A stretch of 64,000 nucleotides of DNA from DASQPR01 sp963831705. GTDB lineage: Bacteria; Actinomycetota; Actinomycetes; Mycobacteriales; Micromonosporaceae. Location: NCBI GenBank assembly GCA_963831705.1, contig CAWHRE010000010.1, positions 2,046,001 to 2,110,000 of the forward strand, in the 5' to 3' direction. This document shows positions 1 through 7,158 of the stretch, one piece after another (the stretch's first letter is position 1; each line of letters starts with the position of its first letter). Under the pieces are notes generated by a model that worked only from the letters and a program-made list of their open reading frames with translations, made no database searches and was not told the origin of the DNA. A program made the position numbers and the translations under genes.

Positions 1-196
1 TCCGGCCGAATCGCAAATGGCGAACCGGACATACGTCATCATCGAACGACTGATGCGGCAGTTTCCAAGCAACCTAATCGAACGCGACAGCGTCATAGCT
101 TATGCATGGGCTCGACGAACATCGGCAACGTGTCGCCGCACCGCCGGACGCATCGCCGGTCCCATGATGGCGGTGCCGGGGCGCGTGCGTTCGGTG

Positions 197-248
197 CCGT
201 GGAAACGCGGGGCGGGCGTGTTTGGGGGCATGCCCGCCCCCGCCACGG
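197..248 (-). terminator. GC-rich hairpin downstream of the helicase-associated gene
   Basis: An outer arm CCGTGG (197-202) pairs with CCACGG (243-248), and an inner 9-bp arm GGGGCGGGC (209-217) pairs with GCCCGCCCC (232-240). It lies about 45 bases past the stop of the gene ending at 294, so it is a plausible terminator. No U-tract is visible, which is common in high-GC actinobacteria. Bases 1-196 show no convincing gene. Confidence 0.5.
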
Positions 249-293
249 TGCACGGGTGCGAACGGACGATGCCCGGCGCCGCAAAAAGCGTCG

Positions 294-2723
294 TCAACTA
301 TCGACGACCGCGGCCGTAATCCGGTGCAGCGCAAGTGTGTGCAGCATCTCGGTGCGTTCGTCCTCCGCGCGGAGATATCCGGCTCCGATCGACACCGGCC
401 GCAGCAGCCGGGACGCGGTAGCCCCGTGCGCATCGACGTAGCCCACCCAAACCCGAAGCTTGTCGCGAATCGCCTGCTGCAGCACGGCCATCGCCTGGGT
501 ATGCGCCTGGACGCCGGTCGCACCGCTGCCGGCTTCGCGGATCGTCACCGGCGCACGGCGCGCCGATCGCGCCAGCGCGTCGCCCTGTCGCAGAGCCTCG
601 ACCACTGCCGCGAGCCGGGCCGCGGTGAGCCCGCGGATCCCGTCCCCAAATCCTGAACCGGACACCGGGGTACGCCTGGGCGGTGCCCGAAACGCCCGTG
701 CCTTACCGAGTACGACGGCGCCGCCCGAATCCTCTTGCACCGGCGCGTACCCGGCCGAACGCAACGATTCGAGCACTCGGCCCACCAGAAAGCCGGACAC
801 CAAGACAGTCGGCGCGAGCGTACGCAGGGACAGGTCGGCCAGCCGCTTGTCGACCAGGATCTCGGCCAGCAACGCGACGTCGTCACTCCGCAGATAGCAG
901 CCCGCCGCCCCGAGCCGCAGGCCGCCGTGGCGGCGAGCAGTGTCATCGATCATGTACGACAGAGCCTGCGGCACACCGGTACGCGAGCGTTGTTTGAAGA
1001 GTTTGTGCAGCTCGGTAGCGCTGTAGCCGGAGTCGAGAGCGTCTCGGATGCGCTCCGGTGTGACCCGGTAGACCGATGCGCCGCCGGCCGACTCCGGTTC
1101 GGCGACCAGTGCGAGCTCGGCCGCGAGACCCGGCTCCGGCGGCCCCGGCACGATCACCGATAGATCTGCCTGGACGAGCACGTGGTCCACCGGCGCCGGC
1201 AACATCTTGTCCAGCGCCGCGACCGCGGCGGACCCGCCGTCGGCGCCCCAGATGCCGAGCGGATCGTCGTCGCCGTCGCGCCCGGCGGCCGCGAGCACCT
1301 CGCTGAGGAGCAGACGGCCGTACGTGGTGAGGCCACCGAGCCCGATCAGACCGAGTTGGGCGGCTTCGTCGAGCGTCCACCGGACCGGGTCGGTCGCGGT
1401 CGAGTCCGGATTGCCGGGCTGCCACGGCGAACGCCGTGGGGCCCGCCAATGCAGGGCGATCAGAATTTCGTCCACGCTCGGCGTGGCACCGGGCTCGAGT
1501 TCGGCCAGGATGCCCAGGACCGCGGCGCGCAGGCGTGGGGCGCCGGTGCGCTCCAGGTCCGGGCCGAGCACGCTGGCCGGGCGGTCCGGTGCCGTGGCGC
1601 GCCGGGCCGCCGGTGCCACCGGCGCACGCCGATTGATCAGGCCGGGCTGGCGATCCATGCCGAGCCAGGCCCGGGCCAGACGAGCCCACTGGTTCGCGAT
1701 CGACGCGCCGCCCCACTGGTCGTACGCGAGGGTGGGCAGGATTCGCGGATCGCCGCTGGGCGACCGTAGGCCGGGATCGGACTCGCCGAGCAGGCCGGCC
1801 GCTGCGGCGACTTCGAGCAGCACCGCCGCGGCAGGTTCCGGAATGTCCGCCGCGCGGGCCAGCCGTCGCAGATCGCGTACGCCGAGGCCGCCGGTACGCA
1901 GGATGCCCGCCGGTTCATCGGAGAGCGCGGTCAGGACCGAGTCGGTCTGGCGTACGGCCTCCATGACCTGCCCGGTACCGGCGGAATCGACGGTGGCGAT
2001 CTTCCGTGAGGTGCCGGACGTGACCGGCGGCTCGGGATGCAGCGTGCCGAGGCGGCCATCGCGGCGCAGCGCGAACGCGACCTCGCGGGGCAGCTCGACG
2101 GTGTCCTCGGAGACCGCGACCAGCAGGCTCCGGGCGACGAGCGCGCCGACTGCCGACTCGGGATCCACGATCGCGCCGGGCGTGACGGTCCCGATCGGCG
2201 GCCCGTCGGCGAGCCGGTCAAGCACCGCTCGGCTGGCGGGCGTGGCGGCCAGGAGCGCCCGTCGCAGCCCGGCCGCGTCGTTGGCCAGCACGGCGGCGTC
2301 CTTGCTCAGTTGCTCTGCGGGGCGCCCGAGTCCCGCCGGGTACGGCGAGCAGATCTCGTCCACGCTCGGCACGACATGCAGCTCGTTCGGCTGGCCGTAC
2401 ACGATTAAAAGATCTTCAAGGCGCCGTAGCGCCGCGCGGACCGTACGGCCGTCCGTGGGCGCGGCCCACGCCATGATCGCGTCCACCGAGGTGGTGTCGC
2501 CGTCCTCGACGTCCCGGCTGAGCCGGGCGGCGTCGAGGATCTCCAGCGTGAAGAGGTCCAGCCCTTCGAGCGCTCGGGCCACCGACACGCGGGACTGTGC
2601 CCGAGCGGCCAGTGCGGACATGTCGGTCGGGGCCGGTGTCAGCAGATCCGGGCGGCGAGCGAGCAGCGCGGCGAGCGCGTCGTCGGAGTACGCGCGAAGG
2701 AAGTCGGTCAGATTGCCGGTCAT
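294..2723 (-). CDS. helicase-associated protein with XPB/Ssl2-like C-terminal domain (Rv0862c-like)
   Basis: An 809-residue protein. The N-terminal ~70 residues (FLRAYSDDALAALLARRPDLL) match the start of a conserved actinobacterial family normally encoded beside the XPB-type helicase. Residues ~500-620 (MLPAPVDHVLVQADLSVIVP, then a Leu-rich segment with SGYSATELHKLF) match the helicase conserved C-terminal domain, and the last ~70 residues (LRVWVGYVDAHGATASRLLR) resemble a WYL-like module. It has no Walker motifs, so it is probably a DNA-binding partner rather than a helicase. The XPB gene itself would lie to the left, outside the window. The family assignment is by recall of sequence pattern; the biochemical role is inferred. 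Confidence 0.8.
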   Translation of the reverse strand: MTGNLTDFLRAYSDDALAALLARRPDLLTPAPTDMSALAARAQSRVSVARALEGLDLFTLEILDAARLSRDVEDGDTTSVDAIMAWAAPTDGRTVRAALRRLEDLLIVYGQPNELHVVPSVDEICSPYPAGLGRPAEQLSKDAAVLANDAAGLRRALLAATPASRAVLDRLADGPPIGTVTPGAIVDPESAVGALVARSLLVAVSEDTVELPREVAFALRRDGRLGTLHPEPPVTSGTSRKIATVDSAGTGQVMEAVRQTDSVLTALSDEPAGILRTGGLGVRDLRRLARAADIPEPAAAVLLEVAAAAGLLGESDPGLRSPSGDPRILPTLAYDQWGGASIANQWARLARAWLGMDRQPGLINRRAPVAPAARRATAPDRPASVLGPDLERTGAPRLRAAVLGILAELEPGATPSVDEILIALHWRAPRRSPWQPGNPDSTATDPVRWTLDEAAQLGLIGLGGLTTYGRLLLSEVLAAAGRDGDDDPLGIWGADGGSAAVAALDKMLPAPVDHVLVQADLSVIVPGPPEPGLAAELALVAEPESAGGASVYRVTPERIRDALDSGYSATELHKLFKQRSRTGVPQALSYMIDDTARRHGGLRLGAAGCYLRSDDVALLAEILVDKRLADLSLRTLAPTVLVSGFLVGRVLESLRSAGYAPVQEDSGGAVVLGKARAFRAPPRRTPVSGSGFGDGIRGLTAARLAAVVEALRQGDALARSARRAPVTIREAGSGATGVQAHTQAMAVLQQAIRDKLRVWVGYVDAHGATASRLLRPVSIGAGYLRAEDERTEMLHTLALHRITAAVVDS

Positions 2724-2855
2724 CGTCGTTCTACGCTATCCGCCCGCGGCCCGAACCGCTGCCGGTGCCGGGCACGAGATCTCCAACGATGTCATGTGAA
2801 ACACTGGTCGCACATGTGCTCGACGGTGACTGGTTCGACGTGAAAGGACAACGCG

Positions 2856-3059
2856 ATGGCGTCCGCCAATAAGTCCACTGACGTGGTCATTCGCTCCAAA
2901 ATGCGGTATGTGCCGGAGGGCCATCTCCCGATGACCGAAGTTCTGTTCGATCGGGCCGGATCCGCGTCGCCGTTCGGCGATGACCAGCTGTTTCCGCTGC
3001 CGATCTCGGAGCTGACGTACGTACATCCCACTGCCGATGCACCGCCCGCCCACCTGTAG
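2856..3059 (+). CDS. small hypothetical protein upstream of the cold shock gene
   Basis: A 67-residue ORF with a good ribosome binding site, AAAGGA at 2843-2848, seven bases before the ATG. The sequence (MASANKSTDVVIRSKMRYVP at the start, PISELTYVHPTADAPPAHL at the end) has no membrane segment or signal peptide and I do not recognise a family. It is read away from the helicase-associated gene and towards the cold shock gene 92 bases downstream, so the two could share a transcript. Coding status rests on the ribosome binding site and typical codon use. Confidence 0.6.
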   Translation: MASANKSTDVVIRSKMRYVPEGHLPMTEVLFDRAGSASPFGDDQLFPLPISELTYVHPTADAPPAHL

Positions 3060-3151
3060 GTCTCTGTTGTAAGCGAAACAACTTGGGCGTTTGTCGCGTT
3101 GTCGATAGCCTGGTAGCGATCAATCCTGAGAGCAACTGGGCGGAGTAAGCG

Positions 3152-3538
3152 GTGCCAACGGGCCGAGTGAAGTGGTACGACACGGAAAAGGGTTTCGGAT
3201 TCGTCACGCGTGACGATGGACCGGACGTTTTCGTGCACAAGGCTGCGCTGCCGAACGGTGTCGCCGAGCTGACCCCGGGCCAGCGTGTCGACTTCAGCGT
3301 CGCCGACGGCCGTAAGGGTCCGCAGGCTCTGCAGCTCAAGATTATCGAGGCGCCGGCGACCGTAGCCGAGCTGCGTCGACGTCCGGCCGAGGAGTTGCAC
3401 GGGCTGATCGAGGACATGATCAAAGTGATCGAAGCCAAGGTCACACCGGATCTGCGCAAGGGTCGTTACCCGGACAAGAAGAGCGCCAAAACGGTAGCCG
3501 AACTCATGCACGCCGTGGCCAAGGAGCTAGAGGTCTAG
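3152..3538 (+). CDS. cold shock protein with C-terminal extension
   Basis: A 128-residue protein starting at GTG. Residues 1-65 form a cold shock domain with the RNP1 motif KGFGFVTR (about 11-18) and an RNP2-like segment DVFVHKAAL (about 24-32), both used for single-stranded nucleic acid binding. Residues 66-128 are a charged, probably helical extension (ELRRRPAEELHGLIEDMIKV), as in M. tuberculosis CspB (Rv0871), which is longer than the classic 67-residue CspA. It is probably an RNA chaperone. The gene ends 20 bases before a palindromic repeat element that also holds the stop codon of the convergent mqnD. Confidence 0.92.
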   Translation: MPTGRVKWYDTEKGFGFVTRDDGPDVFVHKAALPNGVAELTPGQRVDFSVADGRKGPQALQLKIIEAPATVAELRRRPAEELHGLIEDMIKVIEAKVTPDLRKGRYPDKKSAKTVAELMHAVAKELEV

Positions 3539-3557
3539 CCCCGCTCGCTTAGACCCT

Positions 3558-3645
3558 GTTGATCCTGGAGTTAGTTGTCGCCCGCCGCGACAGCGGCAAA
3601 GACAGTAGAGCCGGCGGTTTCTGCTGCTCTGGCTCCAGGATCAAC
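3558..3645. repeat. dispersed palindromic element, copy 1
   Basis: The left arm GTTGATCCTGGAGTTAGT (3558-3575) and the shortened right arm CTCCAGGATCAAC (3633-3645) are inverted complements separated by ~57 bases. It sits between the convergent csp and mqnD genes. The mqnD stop codon (TGA on the minus strand, 3641-3643) lies inside the right arm. The interior differs from the other copies and is longer, so this copy may be diverged or rearranged. Confidence 0.85.
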
Positions 3646-4468
3646 TTGTGGGCTTTAGGAGTTCAGCCGGGATCGGCGGTACCAGACCCAGGTCGGCCGC
3701 ACGGTCCAGAAGCGACCGAATCGCCGCGTAGCCTTCGTCGCCGAGATTCTCGGTGAAGTCGTTCACGTACAGGTTGATGTGCTGCGACACCACGGCGGGC
3801 TCCATCTCCTGCGCGTGCTCGAGCACGTACGCCTCGGATGCGCTCGGATCGGCCCAAGCTTGCCGGACCGAATCCCGGACCCATTCCGTTGCCGCGGCCG
3901 CGTCTACGCGATCACGATGCGCCAGGATCGCCCCGAGCGGGATCGGCAGGCCGGTGTCTCGCTCCCACCATTCGCCAAGGTCAACGAGCGCGGTCAGGCC
4001 GTATCGTGGATACGTGAACCGTGCCTCGTGAATGACCAGTCCAGCGTCGTACCGACCGTCGGCAACCCCGGGCATGATCTCGTGGAACGGCACGACCTCG
4101 ATCTTCGCCGGCGCCACGTCTGCGGCCCACAGCCGGAACAGCAGGTACGCTGTGGTGCGATCGCCCGGGACGGCGACAACCTTGCCGTCCAACGAGTCGG
4201 TCGCGTCCTTGACCAGCACGAGCGGCCCGCAACCGCGTCCGAGCGCGCCGCCGCATGGCAACAACTCGTACGTACCGAGCAGCCAGGGCAACGCCGCATA
4301 AGAGACCTTGACCAGGTCAAACTTTCCGTCGAGGGAAGCGGTATTGGTCACGTCGACATCGGCGTACGTGACATCGATCGCGGGCGCTCCGGCGACCCGG
4401 CCGTGCACCAGCGCGTCGAACGCGAACGTGTCATTCGGGCAAGGCGAAATAGCGAGGGAAAGACTCAC
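3641..4468 (-). CDS. mqnD: 1,4-dihydroxy-6-naphthoate synthase, menaquinone futalosine pathway
   Basis: A 275-residue protein with the MqnD N-terminal signature SPCPNDTFAFDALVHGRV (residues ~8-25) and a periplasmic-binding-protein-like fold pattern. MqnD converts cyclic dehypoxanthine futalosine to 1,4-dihydroxy-6-naphthoate. I chose the GTG at 4468 because its GTGA overlaps the mqnB stop by four bases and places the SPCPNDT motif at the usual distance from the start; the longer reading frame would run through mqnB. Its final residues (KPTS) and stop codon fall inside or next to a palindromic repeat. It belongs to the operon MFS-mqnB-mqnD. Confidence 0.92.
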   Translation of the reverse strand: MSLSLAISPCPNDTFAFDALVHGRVAGAPAIDVTYADVDVTNTASLDGKFDLVKVSYAALPWLLGTYELLPCGGALGRGCGPLVLVKDATDSLDGKVVAVPGDRTTAYLLFRLWAADVAPAKIEVVPFHEIMPGVADGRYDAGLVIHEARFTYPRYGLTALVDLGEWWERDTGLPIPLGAILAHRDRVDAAAATEWVRDSVRQAWADPSASEAYVLEHAQEMEPAVVSQHINLYVNDFTENLGDEGYAAIRSLLDRAADLGLVPPIPAELLKPTS

Positions 4469-5226
4469 CCTCCCAACGTACCCACCGTCTCCGCCACCGC
4501 CGACAGCGCTGTCAGAGCATCGCCGATTCGCCACGCCGCCCGGTCGCGCGGTCCGACCAGATTCGAAATCGTCCGTACCTCTACGAACCTCACCCCGGTG
4601 GCCTCGGCCGCGCACGCGACGCCGTACCCCTCCATCGCCTCGACGACCGCGTCCGGATGGGCCTCGGCGAGTTCGACGGCGCGTTCGGCCGAGCCGGTGA
4701 CGGTACAGACGGTGATGATCGATCCACTCGACGCACCGGCTTTGACCAGCTCTTCCACCAATTCGTAGTCGGCGTCGATCGCGACCCGGCCGAATCCGAG
4801 TTCGGCGACGGAGAGAAATCCGTCAGGTGACTGTGCGCCGAGATCGGCGGCGATACTCGCGGTCCCAACCACCACGTCGCCGATCGCTGCGCGTCCGCTG
4901 AACGCGCCGCCGATCCCCATCGACACCACCATGTGGTACGGCCGACCGTGCGCTCGCTCCGCCGCCAGCCGCACCGCCGTGGTGGCCGCCGCAGCGGCCG
5001 GTCCTACGCCCCCGACGATCACATCCACATCACCGCTGGTCTTCGGCGCGTCGCCGACCGCATCGCTTGCTGCCGTGCCGGCTGCCTCGCCGCTGGCATT
5101 GCCGCCGCCAGTGCGCGCAGTTTCGCCTGTTGCCTTGTAGGCCGGCTCGTCCGGGTTGCGGCCGAGGCCACGCAGGACCGCTGCGCGCTCGGCTTCGACC
5201 GCCGTGACGATCAGGATCCGGGTCAT
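4465..5226 (-). CDS. mqnB: futalosine hydrolase
   Basis: A 253-residue nucleoside-phosphorylase-fold protein. It starts MTRILIVTAVEAERAAVLRG and carries the family segments VDVIVGGVGPAAAAAT, SMGIGGAFSGRA and VVGTASIAADLGAQSPDGFL. MqnB releases hypoxanthine from futalosine in menaquinone synthesis. Residues ~30-65 form a Gly/Ala/Thr-rich low-complexity insertion not typical of the catalytic fold. The ATG overlaps the stop of the upstream MFS gene (ATGA) and its own stop overlaps the mqnD start (GTGA), which indicates translational coupling of all three genes. The rest of the pathway (mqnA, C, E) is not in the window. Confidence 0.9.
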   Translation of the reverse strand: MTRILIVTAVEAERAAVLRGLGRNPDEPAYKATGETARTGGGNASGEAAGTAASDAVGDAPKTSGDVDVIVGGVGPAAAAATTAVRLAAERAHGRPYHMVVSMGIGGAFSGRAAIGDVVVGTASIAADLGAQSPDGFLSVAELGFGRVAIDADYELVEELVKAGASSGSIITVCTVTGSAERAVELAEAHPDAVVEAMEGYGVACAAEATGVRFVEVRTISNLVGPRDRAAWRIGDALTALSAVAETVGTLGG

Positions 5227-7040
5227 GCGCCGGAATCGCGCTGCGTTGCGCTGCCGTCCGCAGACGATGGCCGGTACAGGTGATATCTGGGCTGGTCAGG
5301 CTCGCCCTGCGGCAACAGTTTCGTTTGTGCCGATGGCGTCTGACCGACAGATGCGCTCGGCACCGGACTTGGTGCCGCGGTCCGCGCCGAGCGGCGGCGC
5401 CATCGCGGCGTCTTCGGTGCGGCGGCCGGAACGTTCGAAGCTCCCCGCGCGGCGGCCGGGCCGTCCTCGACCTTCGTCGGCGCAGGCCCGTTGTCGTACG
5501 GCTCGAAGTCGCGTGGGTACGCGTAATCCGGTCCGTCGTTGCCGCTCGCGCCCGACCGCGCCGGTTGGGTTGCTGCTGGTTGGCTTGCTGCCGGAACATA
5601 ACGCCGCTGGTCGTCGGCCGCACCACGCAATTCCGTGGCAGCGTCCGATGGCCGCACGAGCTCGACCGTCGCGCCACTGTGTGCCGTTCCGGAGAGCCGG
5701 TCCTTGCGCAACTTGACCGCGATGAGAGCGGCGCGAATCGTGGCCAGTACGAGTCCGCCGGCGGCGATGCCGAGCCCGACTCGGCCCGGGAACGGGATCA
5801 GCCCGACCGCGCCGCCGCCCACCCACGCGAGCATGAGCAGCGTTTCGGAGTGCGCGAACGCGCTCGCGCGTACCTGTTCGGGGATTTGTTCCTGGATCGA
5901 GGCGTCGACCGCCAGCTTCGCCAGTCCGCTGACGATCGCAGTGACCAGGCACAGGATGATCACGGTGCCGAGGCTGTAGATCCCGGTGGCCGCCAGCGCA
6001 GCGAGAGCGACGGCCGCGATGCCGCCCGCTTGCAGCAACGTTGGGCGGTAGATCTTCGTCCGGCTGCCGATCGCGGTTCCGATGAACGTACCGACGCCGA
6101 GCGCCCCGACCGCGTACGCCAGGGCCTTCGTCTGTGACAGGTGAATGCCGAGGAGTTCGGTGGACATGTCGTTCGAGCGGATCGAGAACGCCAGGAACAG
6201 GGTCAAGAAGCCGTACACGGCTCGGAGGATCGCGCTGCCGGAGAGGACGGCGATGATCAAGCGACCGGATAGCACCTTGACGCTGTCGCGATTCGGCATC
6301 TTGAAGATCCGCGGAACGGTCTCGGGCTCCTCCGAGTCGACGGTCTTCGGCAGCCGCAAGGCGATCACCATGCCGACGACGAAAATGAGGCTCGCGAGGC
6401 GCAGCGGCCATGCGTGCCCGACCCAGAAGGCCAAGACGCCCAGAGGGGCGACGGCGGCGCCGGCCAGCGTACCGAAGATCGACGCGCGCGCGCCGGCCTC
6501 GGAGAGTCCGAGGCCAGGTGGCAGAACGCGTGGAACGGCGGCGCTGCGGGCCACCCCGTACGCGCGGGACAACGCCAGGATCCCGAACGCGGCCGGATAG
6601 AGCGCCAGTCCGCCGAGTGAATCCGAAATGACCCAGGCCAGGAACGCCCGACCGAGCATGGTGGCCGCCAGCGCGTACCGCCGGCCGTGCCGGAATCGGT
6701 CAAGCAACGGGCCGACCAGCGGTGCGAGCAGCGCGAACGGCAGCATCGTGATGAGCAGATAGAGCGCGACCCGGCCACGCGCTTGGCCGACCGGGACGTT
6801 GAAGAAGACCGTACCGGCGAGGCCGAGCGTCACGAGAGTGTCACCCGCGCACGAGATCGCGTGCAGGTCGAGCAGGCGCATCATGCCGCTGTCGCCGCCA
6901 CCGCCCTTGCGCCGGATGACGCCGACGCCGCGGCCGAGCCAACGGCCGGCCCGTGTACCGCCACGAGCGGTCAGCCGTGCTCCTTTGATCGTCGTGCCCA
7001 GGGCACGCCCAGCGCTGCTCGTAACCGGCATGCCACCCAT
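5223..7040 (-). CDS. MFS transporter with long cytoplasmic tail (Rv0876c-like)
   Basis: A 605-residue protein. Residues ~50-450 contain about twelve hydrophobic segments with MFS features (LVGPLLDRFRHGRR between helices 2 and 3). Residues ~450-605 are Pro/Ala/Gly-rich and probably disordered. The position and length recall M. tuberculosis Rv0876c, an MFS protein in the same neighbourhood. It is first in an overlapping operon with mqnB and mqnD, although its substrate is unknown and nothing shows it handles futalosine compounds. Start choice between ATG 7040 and the ATG nine bases later (MPVTSS) is uncertain. Confidence 0.8.
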   Translation of the reverse strand: MGGMPVTSSAGRALGTTIKGARLTARGGTRAGRWLGRGVGVIRRKGGGGDSGMMRLLDLHAISCAGDTLVTLGLAGTVFFNVPVGQARGRVALYLLITMLPFALLAPLVGPLLDRFRHGRRYALAATMLGRAFLAWVISDSLGGLALYPAAFGILALSRAYGVARSAAVPRVLPPGLGLSEAGARASIFGTLAGAAVAPLGVLAFWVGHAWPLRLASLIFVVGMVIALRLPKTVDSEEPETVPRIFKMPNRDSVKVLSGRLIIAVLSGSAILRAVYGFLTLFLAFSIRSNDMSTELLGIHLSQTKALAYAVGALGVGTFIGTAIGSRTKIYRPTLLQAGGIAAVALAALAATGIYSLGTVIILCLVTAIVSGLAKLAVDASIQEQIPEQVRASAFAHSETLLMLAWVGGGAVGLIPFPGRVGLGIAAGGLVLATIRAALIAVKLRKDRLSGTAHSGATVELVRPSDAATELRGAADDQRRYVPAASQPAATQPARSGASGNDGPDYAYPRDFEPYDNGPAPTKVEDGPAAARGASNVPAAAPKTPRWRRRSARTAAPSPVPSASVGQTPSAQTKLLPQGEPDQPRYHLYRPSSADGSATQRDSGA

Positions 7041-7158
7041 CCTCTCGTATTCGTGCTACCCGCGACATAGACCCCAGCGACTCGGGAGGGCGGCTGTCCG
7101 GGCACAGACCGGCCAATCGACCGTACCCGCACGGCCTCATCGATCGAGATAGGCGAGA

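Noticed and set aside
1207..2799. 530-residue plus-strand Ser/Arg-rich frame opposite the helicase-associated gene
   Set aside because: Composition and lack of motifs mark it as a shadow of the minus-strand gene.
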